This document shows positions 31,391 through 43,900 of a DNA stretch of 64,000 bases, piece after piece. The DNA is from Hydractinia symbiolongicarpus. Its lineage: Eukaryota > Cnidaria > Hydrozoa > Anthoathecata > Hydractiniidae. Position 1 is the first letter of the stretch. Each line of letters starts with the position of its first letter. Where the stretch lies: assembly GCF_029227915.1 (NCBI RefSeq), contig NC_079882.1, positions 24,433,001 to 24,497,000 of the forward strand, written 5' to 3'. The notes under the pieces are model-generated. The model made no database searches. It saw only the letters and a program-made list of their open reading frames with translations, and was not told where the DNA came from. Made by a program: the position numbers and the translations under genes.

Positions 31391-32039
31391 ACAGTTATGA
31401 AGCTGAATCAACAATTTGCTGTGTTGTTTTTCATTCTTCGTCACGTGAATACATACAAGCCTTGGAATTACAACGGGTCAACACCTCATCTTCAAGAACT
31501 ATTTACAGGGCGATGCTGGGAATATCAACTTTTAGATCCAGTGAATCGTGAGGAGAATCTTCGAGTTGATGTGAACTGCACAGAAGCTTGGGGTCTCTTT
31601 AGAGTTGCTTTTGCAACTAAAAACCCGTGCAAGAATTTAACAACAGCTGATGATTATAAGATGTTTTTTGAAAAGATCAAAAATACGAAACATTTGAGCA
31701 ATAAGGTACGCTTTAAATTCTTTTCGTCAACGAATACTTTGTACAAAATAAGTTAACCGCATATTTACTGCTTCTTCACTTTGCATGCATAGAAACGCAT
31801 TCCAACTATTTACCCCTACCCCTGCCCCTTTTCCATCGTTGTCGGGCAGTTAGACCATATGTGAAAGCGTTACAAATAGAAAAAGTTAAAATTTTATTTT
31901 TAGGCAATGTTTTGGTCCGGCACACGAACTATTGTTCGTGATTTCACACACGTAAACACTGATTACGTCACACTTGAAGACACATTTACTGGGTAAATTA
32001 TGTATGTTTAATCTTGACCGCCCTTGTTCCTGCTGTATT

Positions 32040-32120
32040 TAGCAGTCTCGTTCCCAGGGCATTTTTGCTTTTAAATTTATTTCTGATAGCGGCGGTCAAG
32101 AAACCCTGGAGACGAGGATA
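32040..32120. mobile_element. Short palindromic element, CTCGTTCCC family
   Basis: TCTCGTTCCCAGGGCATTTT at the left pairs with AAACCCTGGAGACGAGGA at the right, in intron 2 of cyclase gene B. Confidence 0.65.
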
Positions 32121-32649
32121 AGATTTTGACTTTGATATATCAAAAAATGTTTTCTCATATCAGAAAAAACGTCTGCTCTCGTATCAAAAATGCAAAAATT
32201 CCTTAGAACGTTACTGTAGCCCATACTGGTCGATTTGCCTCTCGCTTATTTAAGCATCTTTGTTTACTTTAGTTTCGTCGCCAATAATTTGGACTGGTGT
32301 GGCTGTGACACCTGTCCTGATGGAATAAACACCAAATTTTGTGATGCGTCATGTTTATATCCGACTTGGTCATATTGGGATTCCGTGTCAAAACAGGTAA
32401 TATTGTTTGGTACTATAGTAACATTTTACTTGTTTTATATATATACACACTCGAAAAAAAACTTTAGTGTAAACCATGAATTAAACAAATTAGTTTTGAA
32501 CCGTGGTTTTAAAAAATAAATTATTTAGAAAAATACTTTCACATTTTTATCCAATGGCCATCTCTTGATCATTTAAGGTATGACTACAGTGGACTTTCAG
32601 TTTGTATCCTTCAAGCTTCATAGAACCAGTCCGTTAAATTTTCCCCTGA

Positions 32650-32745
32650 ATCTCGTTCCCAGAATTCTTTACCGCCTATGATATTCTGAGCCGACTCGTC
32701 AAAATATCATAGGCGTACAAGAGGCCTGGGGTGGAGGTTTATAAT
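32650..32745. mobile_element. Short palindromic element, CTCGTTCCC family
   Basis: AATCTCGTTCCCAGAATT pairs loosely with GGCCTGGGGTGGAGGTT. The interior holds a second inverted pair (CGCCTATGATATT / AATATCATAGGCG), 13 bp perfect. It lies in intron 3 of gene B. Confidence 0.65.
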
Positions 32746-33273
32746 CCCTTTCAAATTTGAGTACAGATCAATAATTGACTCTGAAAAAATTTCCAGTATA
32801 ATAGTATAGTAGGCCTTTAATGGTAATTTACGATAATCAAAAGATCTACAAGAACATTTTGTGTAGACAACGATTAATTAAACCATGCATTGTTCCCTAA
32901 ACAATCATTTCTAGTTTGCTGAAAAAGCAGCCGATACAGTGTATGTGATGGTGAATGGAACATCAAAAGGAATAAACACTGCTTATTATAGAGAAACGTG
33001 AGTGAACATGTGAAATGTTAGAAATTATACATCAGTCTATTTAAAACAGAAAGAAGAGTTCCTAAGAAAAGGCAAAATATCGCTTTTGTGTGTACGAGAG
33101 GAAAGTAAATTAGCGGTATTTCCGTCAACATGGTTTAGTTGTTTCAATCTATCATCAAAACAAGTGAAAAGATCGCCTTGCAATACAAAATACAGTAAAC
33201 TCCAGGTGCCAGACAACTGAATAGTTATCGTTTTAAACCTAGGAGAACAACAAAAGAGATCTATTCTATTGCC

Positions 33274-33364
33274 ATTCTCGTTCCCAGGGCTTCTTTTTCG
33301 CTTTTTCAAATGGCTCTAGCGTACTTATTAGAAAGCAAAAAAAAAACTTGGGGACGAGATTGTT
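33274..33364. mobile_element. Short palindromic element, CTCGTTCCC family
   Basis: ATTCTCGTTCCCAGGGCTTC pairs with ACTTGGGGACGAGATTG, in intron 4 of cyclase gene B. Confidence 0.65.
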
Positions 33365-33689
33365 CTATCCTCCCTAGCTAAAACAAATTTCTTTGGTCCT
33401 ATTAACATTCGCTAGAGGTGCATTATAGTTTCTGTTATAACTTTGGGTAGACCAAACACTTGTTAGATCATAACATTTTCTGGTCCCACATGAAATTATT
33501 TTATCGCAAATATGAACTTTAAAGGAGCAAATATAATAGAGAAATTGTTTAATATCCGCATTGTTATAGATCATAACAAAATACTCGTACTTTTGTTGTT
33601 ATTGTTGTTGTTATTGTTGTCATTGTCATTGTTGTTGTCGTTGTCGTTGTCGTTAATGCTCTCAATGTATTTGAGATTTCACTGTTAAT

Positions 33690-33802
33690 TAAAGGAGCAA
33701 AGCGTTTGATCTATTTCTAAAAAAAAAGTTAAACGTGGTTTAGATGGTAAAATTATTTTTAGTATCTGATCATTTCGATGTAAAAGCCCGTAGCCCCTTT
33801 AT
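33690..33802. mobile_element. Short MITE-like element next to exon 5 of gene B
   Basis: TAATTAAAGGAGCAAAG at the left and CCCGTAGCCCCTTTAT at the right resemble the ends of the elements at 2464 and 25298. The right end stops eight or so bases before the exon 5 acceptor, so it forms part of the 3' splice-site region. Confidence 0.4.
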
Positions 33803-34349
33803 GCTTTAGTACGTTTGGTCGCATCGAGTTACCACCCTTGGTTCAACTGGTCAAGTTAAACATTTATCCATCTTAGTTGTGTTCGATCTCGATGAAGAAC
33901 CCAAGTAAGGATATTTATTTGTTTGTATTTCTTATATATGTTTGTATTTCTTATAAACATGTATGACGTCTGTGAGATCAGAAAGCGTTGTTTTTCACTG
34001 AATCCGATAAACTTTCCTTTCTCGGCTTGTTTGGAACAAAAAGGCGATTCAGTTTATAACTTTGAAAAATTAAAAAACAGACAATATTTTAAACCTTAGA
34101 GAGAGCTGTGACAAGGGCACATTAGTTCAAATGGTGCAAGATGCAAAACAACATGGTATCCCATCTACAAGCTGCACCGATAATCCGAAGTAAGTGCGTT
34201 ATTATATGTGAGGGGTAGTCTTAAGGGTGTGCTGAAATGATTAGGATAAGCAGTTTTACTCCGATAACCCGAAAATTCCGCCGTACCTTGGAGCACATAA
34301 CAAACGGGATAAGTTGGACGGGTGAATGAATTGAGGGTAGCCGGAAATA

Positions 34350-34446
34350 TCCAACTTCCCCTCCCCCAGGGTTTTGTGGCCCCTGTGCCGTTATTACGGA
34401 GTGGCTAACTTCATCAACAAGACAAATGGCCTGAGAACGAGGTTTG
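34350..34446. mobile_element. Short palindromic element, diverged CCCAGGG subfamily
   Basis: CCCCCAGGGTTTTGTGGCCC, then AACTTCATCAACAAGACAAA, then GGCCTGAGAACGAGGTTTG. The same internal words recur at about 46996-47056 and 48120-48190, defining a subfamily. It lies in intron 6 of gene B. Confidence 0.55.
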
Positions 34447-35191
34447 AAAAAAGCATATTTGAAGGAAAAGGGATTAAAAATAAACCGAAGCTGTTTTTTG
34501 TTATTCTAAAGTATGCAGGGATATCTCATGTACCTGGCCAAAAAACGTTTATTTTTGTCGACAATCTTCAAAACCTTTTGAGTACATTGCTCTTTTTTTT
34601 TCGTATGTAGAATGGTGAATTCGATTTTGTGTGCAAAGTATCCAGGTGCAATGCAATGTCAGCACAAAAACCCTGATGACAAAAGGTAATAATAAATTGA
34701 TTTCGACTGTGTGATATTTTCAAGTACGTGTCTCGATTCGTATAATTTCGAAATCTAACTAGGGAGAAGCTTGTAATAAGCGAGCTTTCACACGAACCGT
34801 TATTAAACTTGTTTATACTCTCATTTCAGTGCATGGAAATTTGCAACGTATGTTTTTATATCTTCAACTTTGTTATTGCTTGTGGTTGCTACCGCTCTTG
34901 CATTTTGTTTGCTTCAACAAAGAAAAAAGTTTAGAAGCTTTGCAACAAACCCAGAACTTTTGGTAGCACTGTCAAATACAAAGACAAACATTTGACGAAG
35001 ACAACAATATATGTTGGTATTATTATCACGTTATGAAAAAGAAACAGCAAACCTATCAAAACAAAGTATGGAATTGATAGACTGTAAATGTTTATTTAGG
35101 TACACTATTTTTTGTTTTTTATTTATTTATTTATTTATTTATTTTTCTTGTGTACGTACAACATTGTGGTTATCGATTTGGAACATGTCAA

Positions 35192-35197
35192 AATAAA
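35192..35197 (+). terminator. Poly(A) signal for cyclase gene B
   Basis: AATAAA about 200 bp after the TGA of gene B; the first canonical hexamer downstream. Confidence 0.5.
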
Positions 35198-36960
35198 ATG
35201 AATTTCAAAACGATGATATATTAAATGAAACTTTCACTAAACGATAGTTGGATAATTATGTGAACGTGCTTGTTCCAATCTCGATTCCAGGGCCTGTAGC
35301 GTTTCTTGATATGAGGATGAAACGCATGAGTTACAAGGTTGTGGTCATAATACCCTGAACTACTTTTGGACTGGATTGGAAAAATTATTTTTACACAAAA
35401 AACGTCATTGGGATCCATAATGACGTTACATCCGAGGTTTATTCTTTTACCGACAAAGATACTTTAGGCGTACAAATGTTTGCGAGCAGAAACTTTTACA
35501 AAAAGAAAAATTCTTAAATATTTTTATGTAAATTTCGCGTGGATAAAAATTTTTGCGTACTTAAATGTCAACGAATCCATCAAATGTGAAAATTTCGCGT
35601 GAATAAACCTTTTTGTAAGATCAAAATTCGCAAAAAGTTTACTGTAAACTATATTGATAACTGATTAATAACTGATTGATAACTCGATTGGTATGTGTCC
35701 AACAAGAAGCTCTTGTTCTACTCCACTGTCTGCATCTCCAGGTGTGTTAAAATTGTCTTTTTTGTGCTTTAATGTTTGTACCCCGAAATATCTTAAAGCG
35801 GAAATATCAAACTTTGTAATAAGCGCCGCCCTCTAATTAGCGCCACCCTCTATTAAGCACCGCATCTAAAAACATGAAAATTTAATAAGCCCTGCAGTGC
35901 TTATCAGTAAACAAAAAAAAAAAAAAAATTAAATTTGAATGAAAAAAAACACACGAAAGCACACTGTTAATCGAGTTAAAAATGCTCTTTTCCTGTCTAA
36001 AAACCAGGGTCTGCACTGAAAGATTCATTCGATCAGCTCGTTAGCTTAGGGAAGTAAACTTTACATCACTCGACGACAGTCTTGTTTCAAGACAAGAAAC
36101 ACTGATCTGATAATCACAACGAAAACAGAGATAACTCTCATTAGATGTAGTCTTAACCAAGTCCTTCCGAAGTACGTGTGAAAATTGATACCTTGATATG
36201 GTACCTGTTATGACATCCGGAAAAGTCGAGTTGCAATCATTTGAGATTGACATAGAAAGTTCTGCAAAACGAAAGAAAGATGAATATTTTTGCACTCAGT
36301 CTTAAACAGTCTTAAACAAGAAGCCTTCTGAGATTTCTAATTTAAAAACAGGATAAATGATTGAATGATTGTGCAAAACTATGTGACTTAACCGCTTTCT
36401 GAGACTTTTTGACTATTCCATTTCTTGAGTAGTTTAATTGTAAGAACAATGATTTTAGTGAGAGGTTTTGCGTCTGAGGTTCATGTTCTTATAATATTGT
36501 TTTTATATAAAAAAAACAGGAGTAACCTGCCCTAAAAATTATTAAATATGGGCGAAAAATAACGCAATTTACATATACTTTAATTTAAAATTACATCTGA
36601 ATAAATAACAAAAATATACAGATTTACACATAGTTCTAAAAAAGTATAAAAACCGAGGATCTACCTGAAAACAAATTCTGTAAAATTGACAAAGAAAACC
36701 ATAGAAGTCGAGTTTCTCAGAAAAATAATGTGAAGTAAATACTATTAAATAACCAAAATAAAACTAGAATAAATTATATAAATATACATTTAGTGATGGT
36801 TCATTTTTCACAATTTAATGTTTGCAGTTTACTCTGTCAACATTTTTTGGAAATGCTGATGATGGCTGTGTTAGATTATGGCTGACTAAAAAAAGAAAGA
36901 AAAATACTAAAAAAACATATATATGAAGAACTCGAATTAATCTTTTTTTTATGAAGCTGT

Positions 36961-37464
36961 TTAAAAAAAAATCAGGTGATAATGTGAAACGCCAAATATT
37001 TGTGATGTCGGTCTTTCCAAGAAGAACACCTGTACAGTGTACAGTTTGCAAAGACAAATTTTGGCAGTTTCATAAATATTTTAATTTGTTGTGAAAGTTC
37101 TTAAACCAGCCTAAAAGCATCCCTAAAATGTTATATTCAACAGTGACCAAGAATACCATATTTACTCTATTATAACTTCACCACCGGATTAATGTTTTAA
37201 CCTACAAATAAAGGTGGGTTTAGCAGGAATTCCATATTGCAGGATATATAGACTGGATATGTGGAATTATTTTTTTAACAAAGCAAGTTTTTAACAAAGT
37301 TTGGAAATATGAAGCAAAAAAGTATAAACACACATAGATTTACCTTAAGTCTATAAGCAACGCAACTACCTTTACAACTTTCAATTGGAATATTAATATC
37401 CATTAAAAATTGTTGTAAGATTCTAACTTGCGAAGGGTAGAAATTATTTGCATAAAAAAGTTTC
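36961..37464 (-). other. Candidate pair of 3'-terminal exons of an unknown gene
   Basis: On the minus strand TTTCAG|G begins an open stretch (37464-37344) reading FYPSQVRILQQFLMDINI and ending CTTAAG|GTAAAT. GTACAG|GTGTTC at 37029 continues in phase 0 for 22 codons to a TAA at 36961. The composition looks protein-like, but I recognise no family and could not find the upstream exon. Chance is a real alternative. Confidence 0.25.
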
Positions 37465-40042
37465 CTGAAACTTATTTTTGTGGATGAGTGGTACAAAAAT
37501 GCTTCATTTTGCAGAATATATTTGTGCAGATGACAACATTTTCACGAAATGTGCGGTAATGGTGCCTAAAGTTCAGCTTTTTTTGCAGAGGCATAATCAG
37601 TATTTTGTCTAATATAGTATTCAGAAGTTAGGGCATTAACAAATAAGCAACATAGAACTCAATAACTTAGATCCTAAAAAAATCAAGATATGAAGAAATG
37701 AAAAATTTTGTGGTAGAATTGTTGCGGATAGCTGAAATGGAAAATTTTGCAGATTTGGCCTAAAGCTCCGCAAAAAAAAGTTCCACAAAAATTTCTTTTA
37801 CAGATAATGTATGCAAATTTTGAAAAGGCAGAAATATTTTTTACAACCCATGGCAAAAAAGGCAGGATTACTTGAGGTGGAAATAACAGGAAACCTGGAT
37901 AATAGAGTATACTTGATGGACAGTATACTTATGTTTTTTAAAAGCTGCATTCACATGTTTTTGTGCACCTTAGGGCGAATTTTTATTCAGTGACCCCATT
38001 TACGTAAATTACGACACACTTACATGCAAATTAAGCTCGTAAGTCAGGGGTTTTTAGAGCAACATTTTTTGCTTGCAACACAACGTAACGGTCCATAGCC
38101 CAAAATATATAAGAAAAAATGTTCGATTTAGGATTCAAATTTGAAAAAAATGTTTTTTGAATATTCGTGTACAATACAAAATGGTGATTAATGAAGGACT
38201 CATTATCGTAACACAACAAATTACGGAGCCCTTTTCATAGTGCATATAGCTAAATAATTTTTTTTGGAAAAATGCACCGTAGATTTGCCTGTCAAAGTTT
38301 TTAATTCTGATCTGCTGCCGATGCTGCATTTTAACGATGGTCATGTTAAATATAAGATAAAAACTTATTTTACGTTCTTTATATGAAACTTTATTTGCAA
38401 TAGTCCGTAGCTAGCTAATGCAAATGTGGCTTAAACCGGTCAAACTTTCCTGAAGACTACTGCACCTTTTAGGCTATTAATCATCAGTTTTTTTCCCAAA
38501 CTATAAGTGATTAGCTTGCTCACCTGATATTTGAAAAAAAATGTAATGGGTTTGATCACTAACTAGCTACATATAATGAAGGCCGTTTTATAGTTGGGCA
38601 GAAATGCTAGGGAATTGCGTAGCTTAAATAAGACCTTTAAACACTCTGAAGAATCGCAAATGTAAATCACTTTAACATAGCTAAGTAACAAACTAGCTAG
38701 CTTAAAGATACAGCATTTTTTTACCTGAGAACTCTCATCGACCAAACCAACAAATATACTGTTTTGCAAAAAATTGATTTGGAGTTTCAAACATATCAAG
38801 AAAAACGGTAACCGACTGTTTTGGGCAAGAAACTTTGGCCTGTGGGACCTAGAACTTGAAAAACTTCGAAAAAAAATCTCGCAGGAAGCCACGAATGTCA
38901 AATTCTGACAATCTGAGATCCTATTGGCTAAAAAATCAAATAACGCATTTCTATTGGCTTTTTAGAAATTGAACAATTTCCAAGCCCAGAGCAAATACTT
39001 TATTCTGGACACCGCGCGTCCAGGCTCTTGGTGGTCCCTATCTCTCTATCTTCCAAGGCCACTTTAAAGATTCCGCCTTACGCGGCGGAAATCAATAATA
39101 TATTATTTGATTGAGTTCTCTGTAACGGTTGTAGCTTTTAGGCTATTTTTCACTGAAAACACGAGGTCAATAAGAAACACCTCTGTACTTTTGTTAATTA
39201 TATAACTCTTAATATTTGCTAATGGAAGGTTAATACAACTAAAAATCCATTTTTGAATAATCATCTTGATAAGAGGAACATTTCAAGCATTTTTTAAAAA
39301 CATCCAAGTTAGAGGAAGATTTGGTTAAGCGAGACATTCGCTAAAGTGGGACGAATTTCATTCCCTGAGTATTTCACTTTACGCAAGTATTTATAACCAA
39401 TAAACACTTCTACGCAGTGTCAGGCAGCCTTTTTTTTTATTGGGTTAACTCACGCACAAAATCCAATACCCTCGCAAATGCATCATAGTCCCCCAAAAAG
39501 TTAATAACAGACGTAATTTCTCGGGGACTTTTATGTGCACAATATAATTTATACCAAGGTTTAAAACTCCTTGTTTATACAAAACTGAATGGACACTGCT
39601 TGGTAGATACGACTTTGTAGCCACCTTAATCAGCGAATTTAAGGCGTGTTGTTTCTACGTGCTTGTTATCGCAAACAAAGGGGTGTTAACACCACCCGGA
39701 CATGCTAACTATTATACTCCTTTACTTAAGATAGCCGGATTACGCTGAATCGGATCTGCATATGGCACGCTTCAAAATCCAGAGTTGTTTCAAAAAGCAG
39801 TAGTTAAACCTTTTTTTACTTGTTTAGTAGAATAATCAAGTTTAAAGCACCAGCAATAAAATCAGCTCTTCAAACGTAAATTTTCGCGAATTTCGAAATG
39901 TGCAAAATTGCAACAACTTTGTTCAGACTTTCGCGAAAATATTGCTCTTCCCCCTCCCCTGTACAACTGGTGAAACTGTATACGTTTAACAAAAACAAAA
40001 TTGCTTAAAACTAACCTTAACTCTATATTCTATATAAAAATG

Positions 40043-40122
40043 TGTGTAAAAATATATAAAAAATGCAATATTAAAAACTTTCTGTGTAAAAATATATAAA
40101 AAATGCAATATTAAAAACTTTA
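40043..40122. repeat. 40-bp perfect tandem duplication
   Basis: Two consecutive copies of TGTAAAAATATATAAAAAAT followed by GCAATATTAAAAACTTT at exactly 40-bp spacing. It is non-coding, downstream of cyclase gene C. Confidence 0.9.
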
Positions 40123-40919
40123 TGTGATACGTAGCTAATTTATGTGAAACGTAACTGATTTATGTGAAAAATAAGTTTTTGATAAACAAATGAAAGGCTC
40201 CGGTATAAGAAATAAGATATAATAAGATGTAATCCGGAATAAGAAATTCTTCACTTGGGCAAACAAAACGAAATGCAACTGTTCATGATATTGAAAGATT
40301 TTCATGCGTGTTTCAATGAAGAAAATTTACTGACTGCGTTCAAACAAACAAAAAAAATACTTCACTGAACCAAAACATTTAACATTTTCTTAGTAAATTT
40401 AAATTGCTTAAAAAAAATAAGAAATGACAGTCAAAATATTGGCCATGCCACTGACATTTTGGTCCCTTGTCCTTTTATAATTATAATTAAAAGAAAAATC
40501 GATTACTTGTGGAAAAAAGACCCATTAACTGCTTTTACTAAATAAAATTTTCTAAAAACTCTTCCATATAATTAATATAAATTTACTAAAACTAAGACCT
40601 ATTGTGCTGATCTGCTAAAAAATGTTCTTGAACAAAAAAAAAAACAGTATTTTTTAACACATAATACGCTGTAGATGTTTTCTTCCAATTCGAACTTGAA
40701 GAATATAAAAAATATAAAAACAACAAAGAATGCATACAACCAATGCCTGTACCAATGCGAGAAACTTTAACACAATAATAAGGAATAGTAAAAATAGTAA
40801 AAGAAGTATTAATAAGAATTAAAAAATAACACCAAGAAAGTCAAAATATTTACAACACTTAAAACATGGTGGGCTTATCTTGCTGGTCGATCGGATGGAT
40901 AATGTATATGTGCATGTTT

Positions 40920-43900
40920 TCAAGCGTTTTCAGACTGATAATTACTGGCCAAAAATTTTCTTTTCTTGCAGATAAAAACCAATAGAATGATGATTATGAC
41001 GAGGAAAAGACTAGCTACGCCTATCAATGCATGCGAAACAGTTTTCCATGGGCTAAACAGAAAATATACGTGTGCACTTATTTGCTAGAGTTAATGATGG
41101 AGCAAACATTCAAAATATCTATCTAACCTGTTTCGAACATTTTTTTAATGGAACTCCATACTACGGTAATTCTTCTATTAACCACCCGGACGCCCGGGGT
41201 GTTTCAAAGAGGGGACAAAGCGGTTATAAAATTATTTTGAATATCACTACAAATTGTGAAATAAAATTATTGATAAATTATTTATAAAATTATTTTAAAA
41301 TTCGGTTCTAAGAATAACAAAAAAACGACATTGGAAGAGAAATAATTTGATGTGGTTGTAGGAAAAATACCAAAAATTAGAATGTTAGAGAAGATTAACT
41401 TTAATTTCTGACATAGTTTAACAAAAAATATACTGGGTACAAAAATATGATACAAAATCAACATTTTGATGATCATTTTCAGCATGAATTTTTTGTTCGG
41501 TATGAAAATTTTTGTCAAAACAAAGCAGTTGATACTAGGTGGCAAAATCAATATTTTAATGTCATTATCATGCATTTTGCGTTTCACGCAATTTTTGCCT
41601 GTAGAAAACAAAAATCAGGATTTTGACGTCATCAATTTTTTTTCGAAAACGTACATGAGCCTCAAATAAAAAGTCAAATCCAAGAAACCCAGGACACCTA
41701 CAAACGAAAGCGAGGTCTAAAAAATGATCTTAACATAGTCTCTTTTAATAAATCACTCTCCTTCAGGGTTGATTTAATAAATACAAAAAATTAAAGGAGA
41801 AAGTATCTTACAAAGTGAACTTTCTGCCATAAAGAGAAGAAAAATGCTTACCCTTTATCATCCTTTTTTTGACACTGTTTAGCATGCGGGTATTTCGCAC
41901 ATAGGATCGCTTCAACCATTCTAAAATTTAAAACAAGGTTGGTGTAAAAATTTGAAATATTTATCCATTAGTTCAAAATGATATTTTTAGGCGACAAACA
42001 CAGGATTTTAACAACATCGCGTACATTTCTGTTTGCTGTATCAAATTGTTTTTGGTGCAATTTTAGCCTAAAAAAGTCGATATTTTCAACGTATCGTCAT
42101 TCCCAGCATCCTCTTTTTACTGCACAAATGTAGTAACACTAAAGGGAAACGAGCCACAGTAAGATAAGTAGACCCAGAAACCACCCTGGGTACAGGATGA
42201 TGGAAACTACGTTCTTGAAAACAGGCACTATAAAAAAGGAGAGCCTGTCTCTATTTTTTTTAACTTACAAGTTTGTTTATATACACGTTGTACAACTTGC
42301 AGCCAACAAAGAGTTGGCTGCAAGTTGTTGCTAACGAATAATTTGCTTAAAATATCAATCAAAGGAGATAAATACAAATGAGGTATCTTTTTGAACATTG
42401 AAAGACTAAAAAATATGTTTCTCCTTAAAAATTGTGATGAAAATGTTTACAACTTTCACCACTTTCACATGATTTAGGAAAACTGCCGAGTTTGAAATTT
42501 TTAAGTTAATTGTTGTTAAATTATACGTATAGTTTTAAAAAATGTCAATAATATAGTATAGTAATGTAGTATCATGATATAATTTCTTTAAATTTTTGTT
42601 TAGAAGTTTACTTTTCTATAGTTACAACCCGGACATAAATTAAGTGTAAAGGAGGGCGGAATTTCAAAGCAATGGAGTAAGATGCACTTCCCTTGTCAAT
42701 AATCACAGTAGACTAAGGATCTTAGATTTTTGGTTAGATTCAAAAACCTAAACAGTGATAATTTTTGCTGAAATCATCACATCCCAATTCTTTAATTTTC
42801 GGACTTTTCCAGGCCATAGATTGGATTAAAATAATGCATTTTCCACGTTATTTGTCTACACTTCTGCCAAATCCAGCCTTCCTGCAGAGTATTGGCCAAG
42901 TAATAGCTAAAATAACGGCCTTTTCCACAAATATTATTCACAGGGTTGTTGCTTAGAATAAAGAACTAGACAAAAGAAGTGATGCCGCATTTTTGTCATA
43001 ACGTTAATGAAAAATTTCAAAGTTTTTGTACCGAGGGTTCGGTTTTGTGGTGTTTGTTTACTCCCACACAAAGACCACATTATCTCGTCATGTTTGGACT
43101 ATGTAAATGTGGGACTGCTCAACCACTTTTACCAAGAAATAAGAAATATCTTCTCTTCACAGTTGATATATCTTAAACTACTTACTTTGGATTATCTGTG
43201 CATGAAATTTTGGGTATTTTGTGCTTTTTAGCATCTTCAACCATTTGAAGCAGACTTTTTTCTCCACATTTTTCCCTATAATAATAATAGGCTTTTTTGG
43301 TAACTAAATTATTATTATTGTTATTATTTGTGAATATTGTTCAGAGTGCATTTTGTGAATTTTATGTACAAAAATTTTTCTGTAACAGTTCACGCTTTTC
43401 AATGATATATTTTTAGCAACCAATGGGAGACCATTGTAAAGCATAGTCAGTTTACAAGAGAGATTAAGGAAATTACACCAGCATCCAACACACCTTGTCA
43501 CTGATAAAAACATTATTTAAAGTGGCCCCAAGACCTGCTCTGTTTTCAGAATAACTAAGAGTGAAACATCTAAAGACTTTAAGCGCAAGTCAAAGCTACA
43601 TTCCTGATATAGACTGAATGTTTCAAATGTGTGTGAAGGACATGTGAATAATAATAATAAAAATAATAACCATTTGAAAATGTGAAAATGTGACATGTCA
43701 AGGAAATTCTATTTTGTGAAAAAAAAAACATGGAAAGAGGAAAACACATAGTAATCAACCAAAAGAAGTGCGATATAACCTGCCTCAAGAAACAAAACAA
43801 ATAAAAAAAAAGTTCTTACTTGGGTTCTTCATCCAGATCAAACACCACTAAGATACGCAAATGTGTTACGTTACCAGTTGAACCAAGCGTTGGTAACTCA

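Larger units (their letters stand above)
31397..34995 (+). pseudogene. ADP-ribosyl cyclase (CD38-like) gene B, eight exons, frameshifted
   Basis: Exons: 31397-31705, 31904-31992, 32273-32396, 32915-32997, 33810-33904, 34100-34189, 34611-34685, 34830-34995, with canonical splice sites. Landmarks: LFTGRCWEYQL, MFWSGTR, TLEDTF, LDWCGCDTC, SYWDSVSKQ, FAEKAADTVYVMVNG, TFGRIELP (catalytic Glu), ILCAKYPGAMQC, then a C-terminal transmembrane helix and a basic cytosolic tail ending KTKTNI. Exon 5 is 95 nt, whereas the same exon is 96 nt in genes A and C. One base is missing just after IELP, which leads to TAG within about 12 codons, while the following KHLSILVVFDLDEEP is kept in the other frame. It is either a young pseudogene or an assembly error. 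Signal peptide at residues ~1-18; poly(A) signal AATAAA near 35192. Closest to gene C. Confidence 0.85.
34996..40919. other. Convergent intergenic region between cyclase genes B and C
   Basis: AT-rich. It contains a (TTTA)n tract at about 35117-35141, one palindromic element (35277-35345), a GCGCC/AATAAGC repeat fragment (35820-35905), and a 40-bp perfect tandem duplication (about 40043-40122). Only a low-confidence minus-strand exon pair near 36961-37464 looks coding. Confidence 0.55.

Noticed and set aside
36041-36295. Minus-strand frame reading CNSTFPDVITGTISRYQF, faintly like the cyclase GRC-YQ block
   Set aside because: Lacks the GRC Cys and continues with no other cyclase feature; considered chance.
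38563-38901. 112-codon minus-strand frame with a donor-like CTCAG|GTAAAA
   Set aside because: It could be a 5' exon, but no matching downstream exon joined in frame and no family was recognised.
42979-43231. Overlapping + strand frames with clustered Cys (CGVCLLPHKD)
   Set aside because: No family recognised and it overlaps exon 6 of cyclase gene C (43186-43275) on the other strand.
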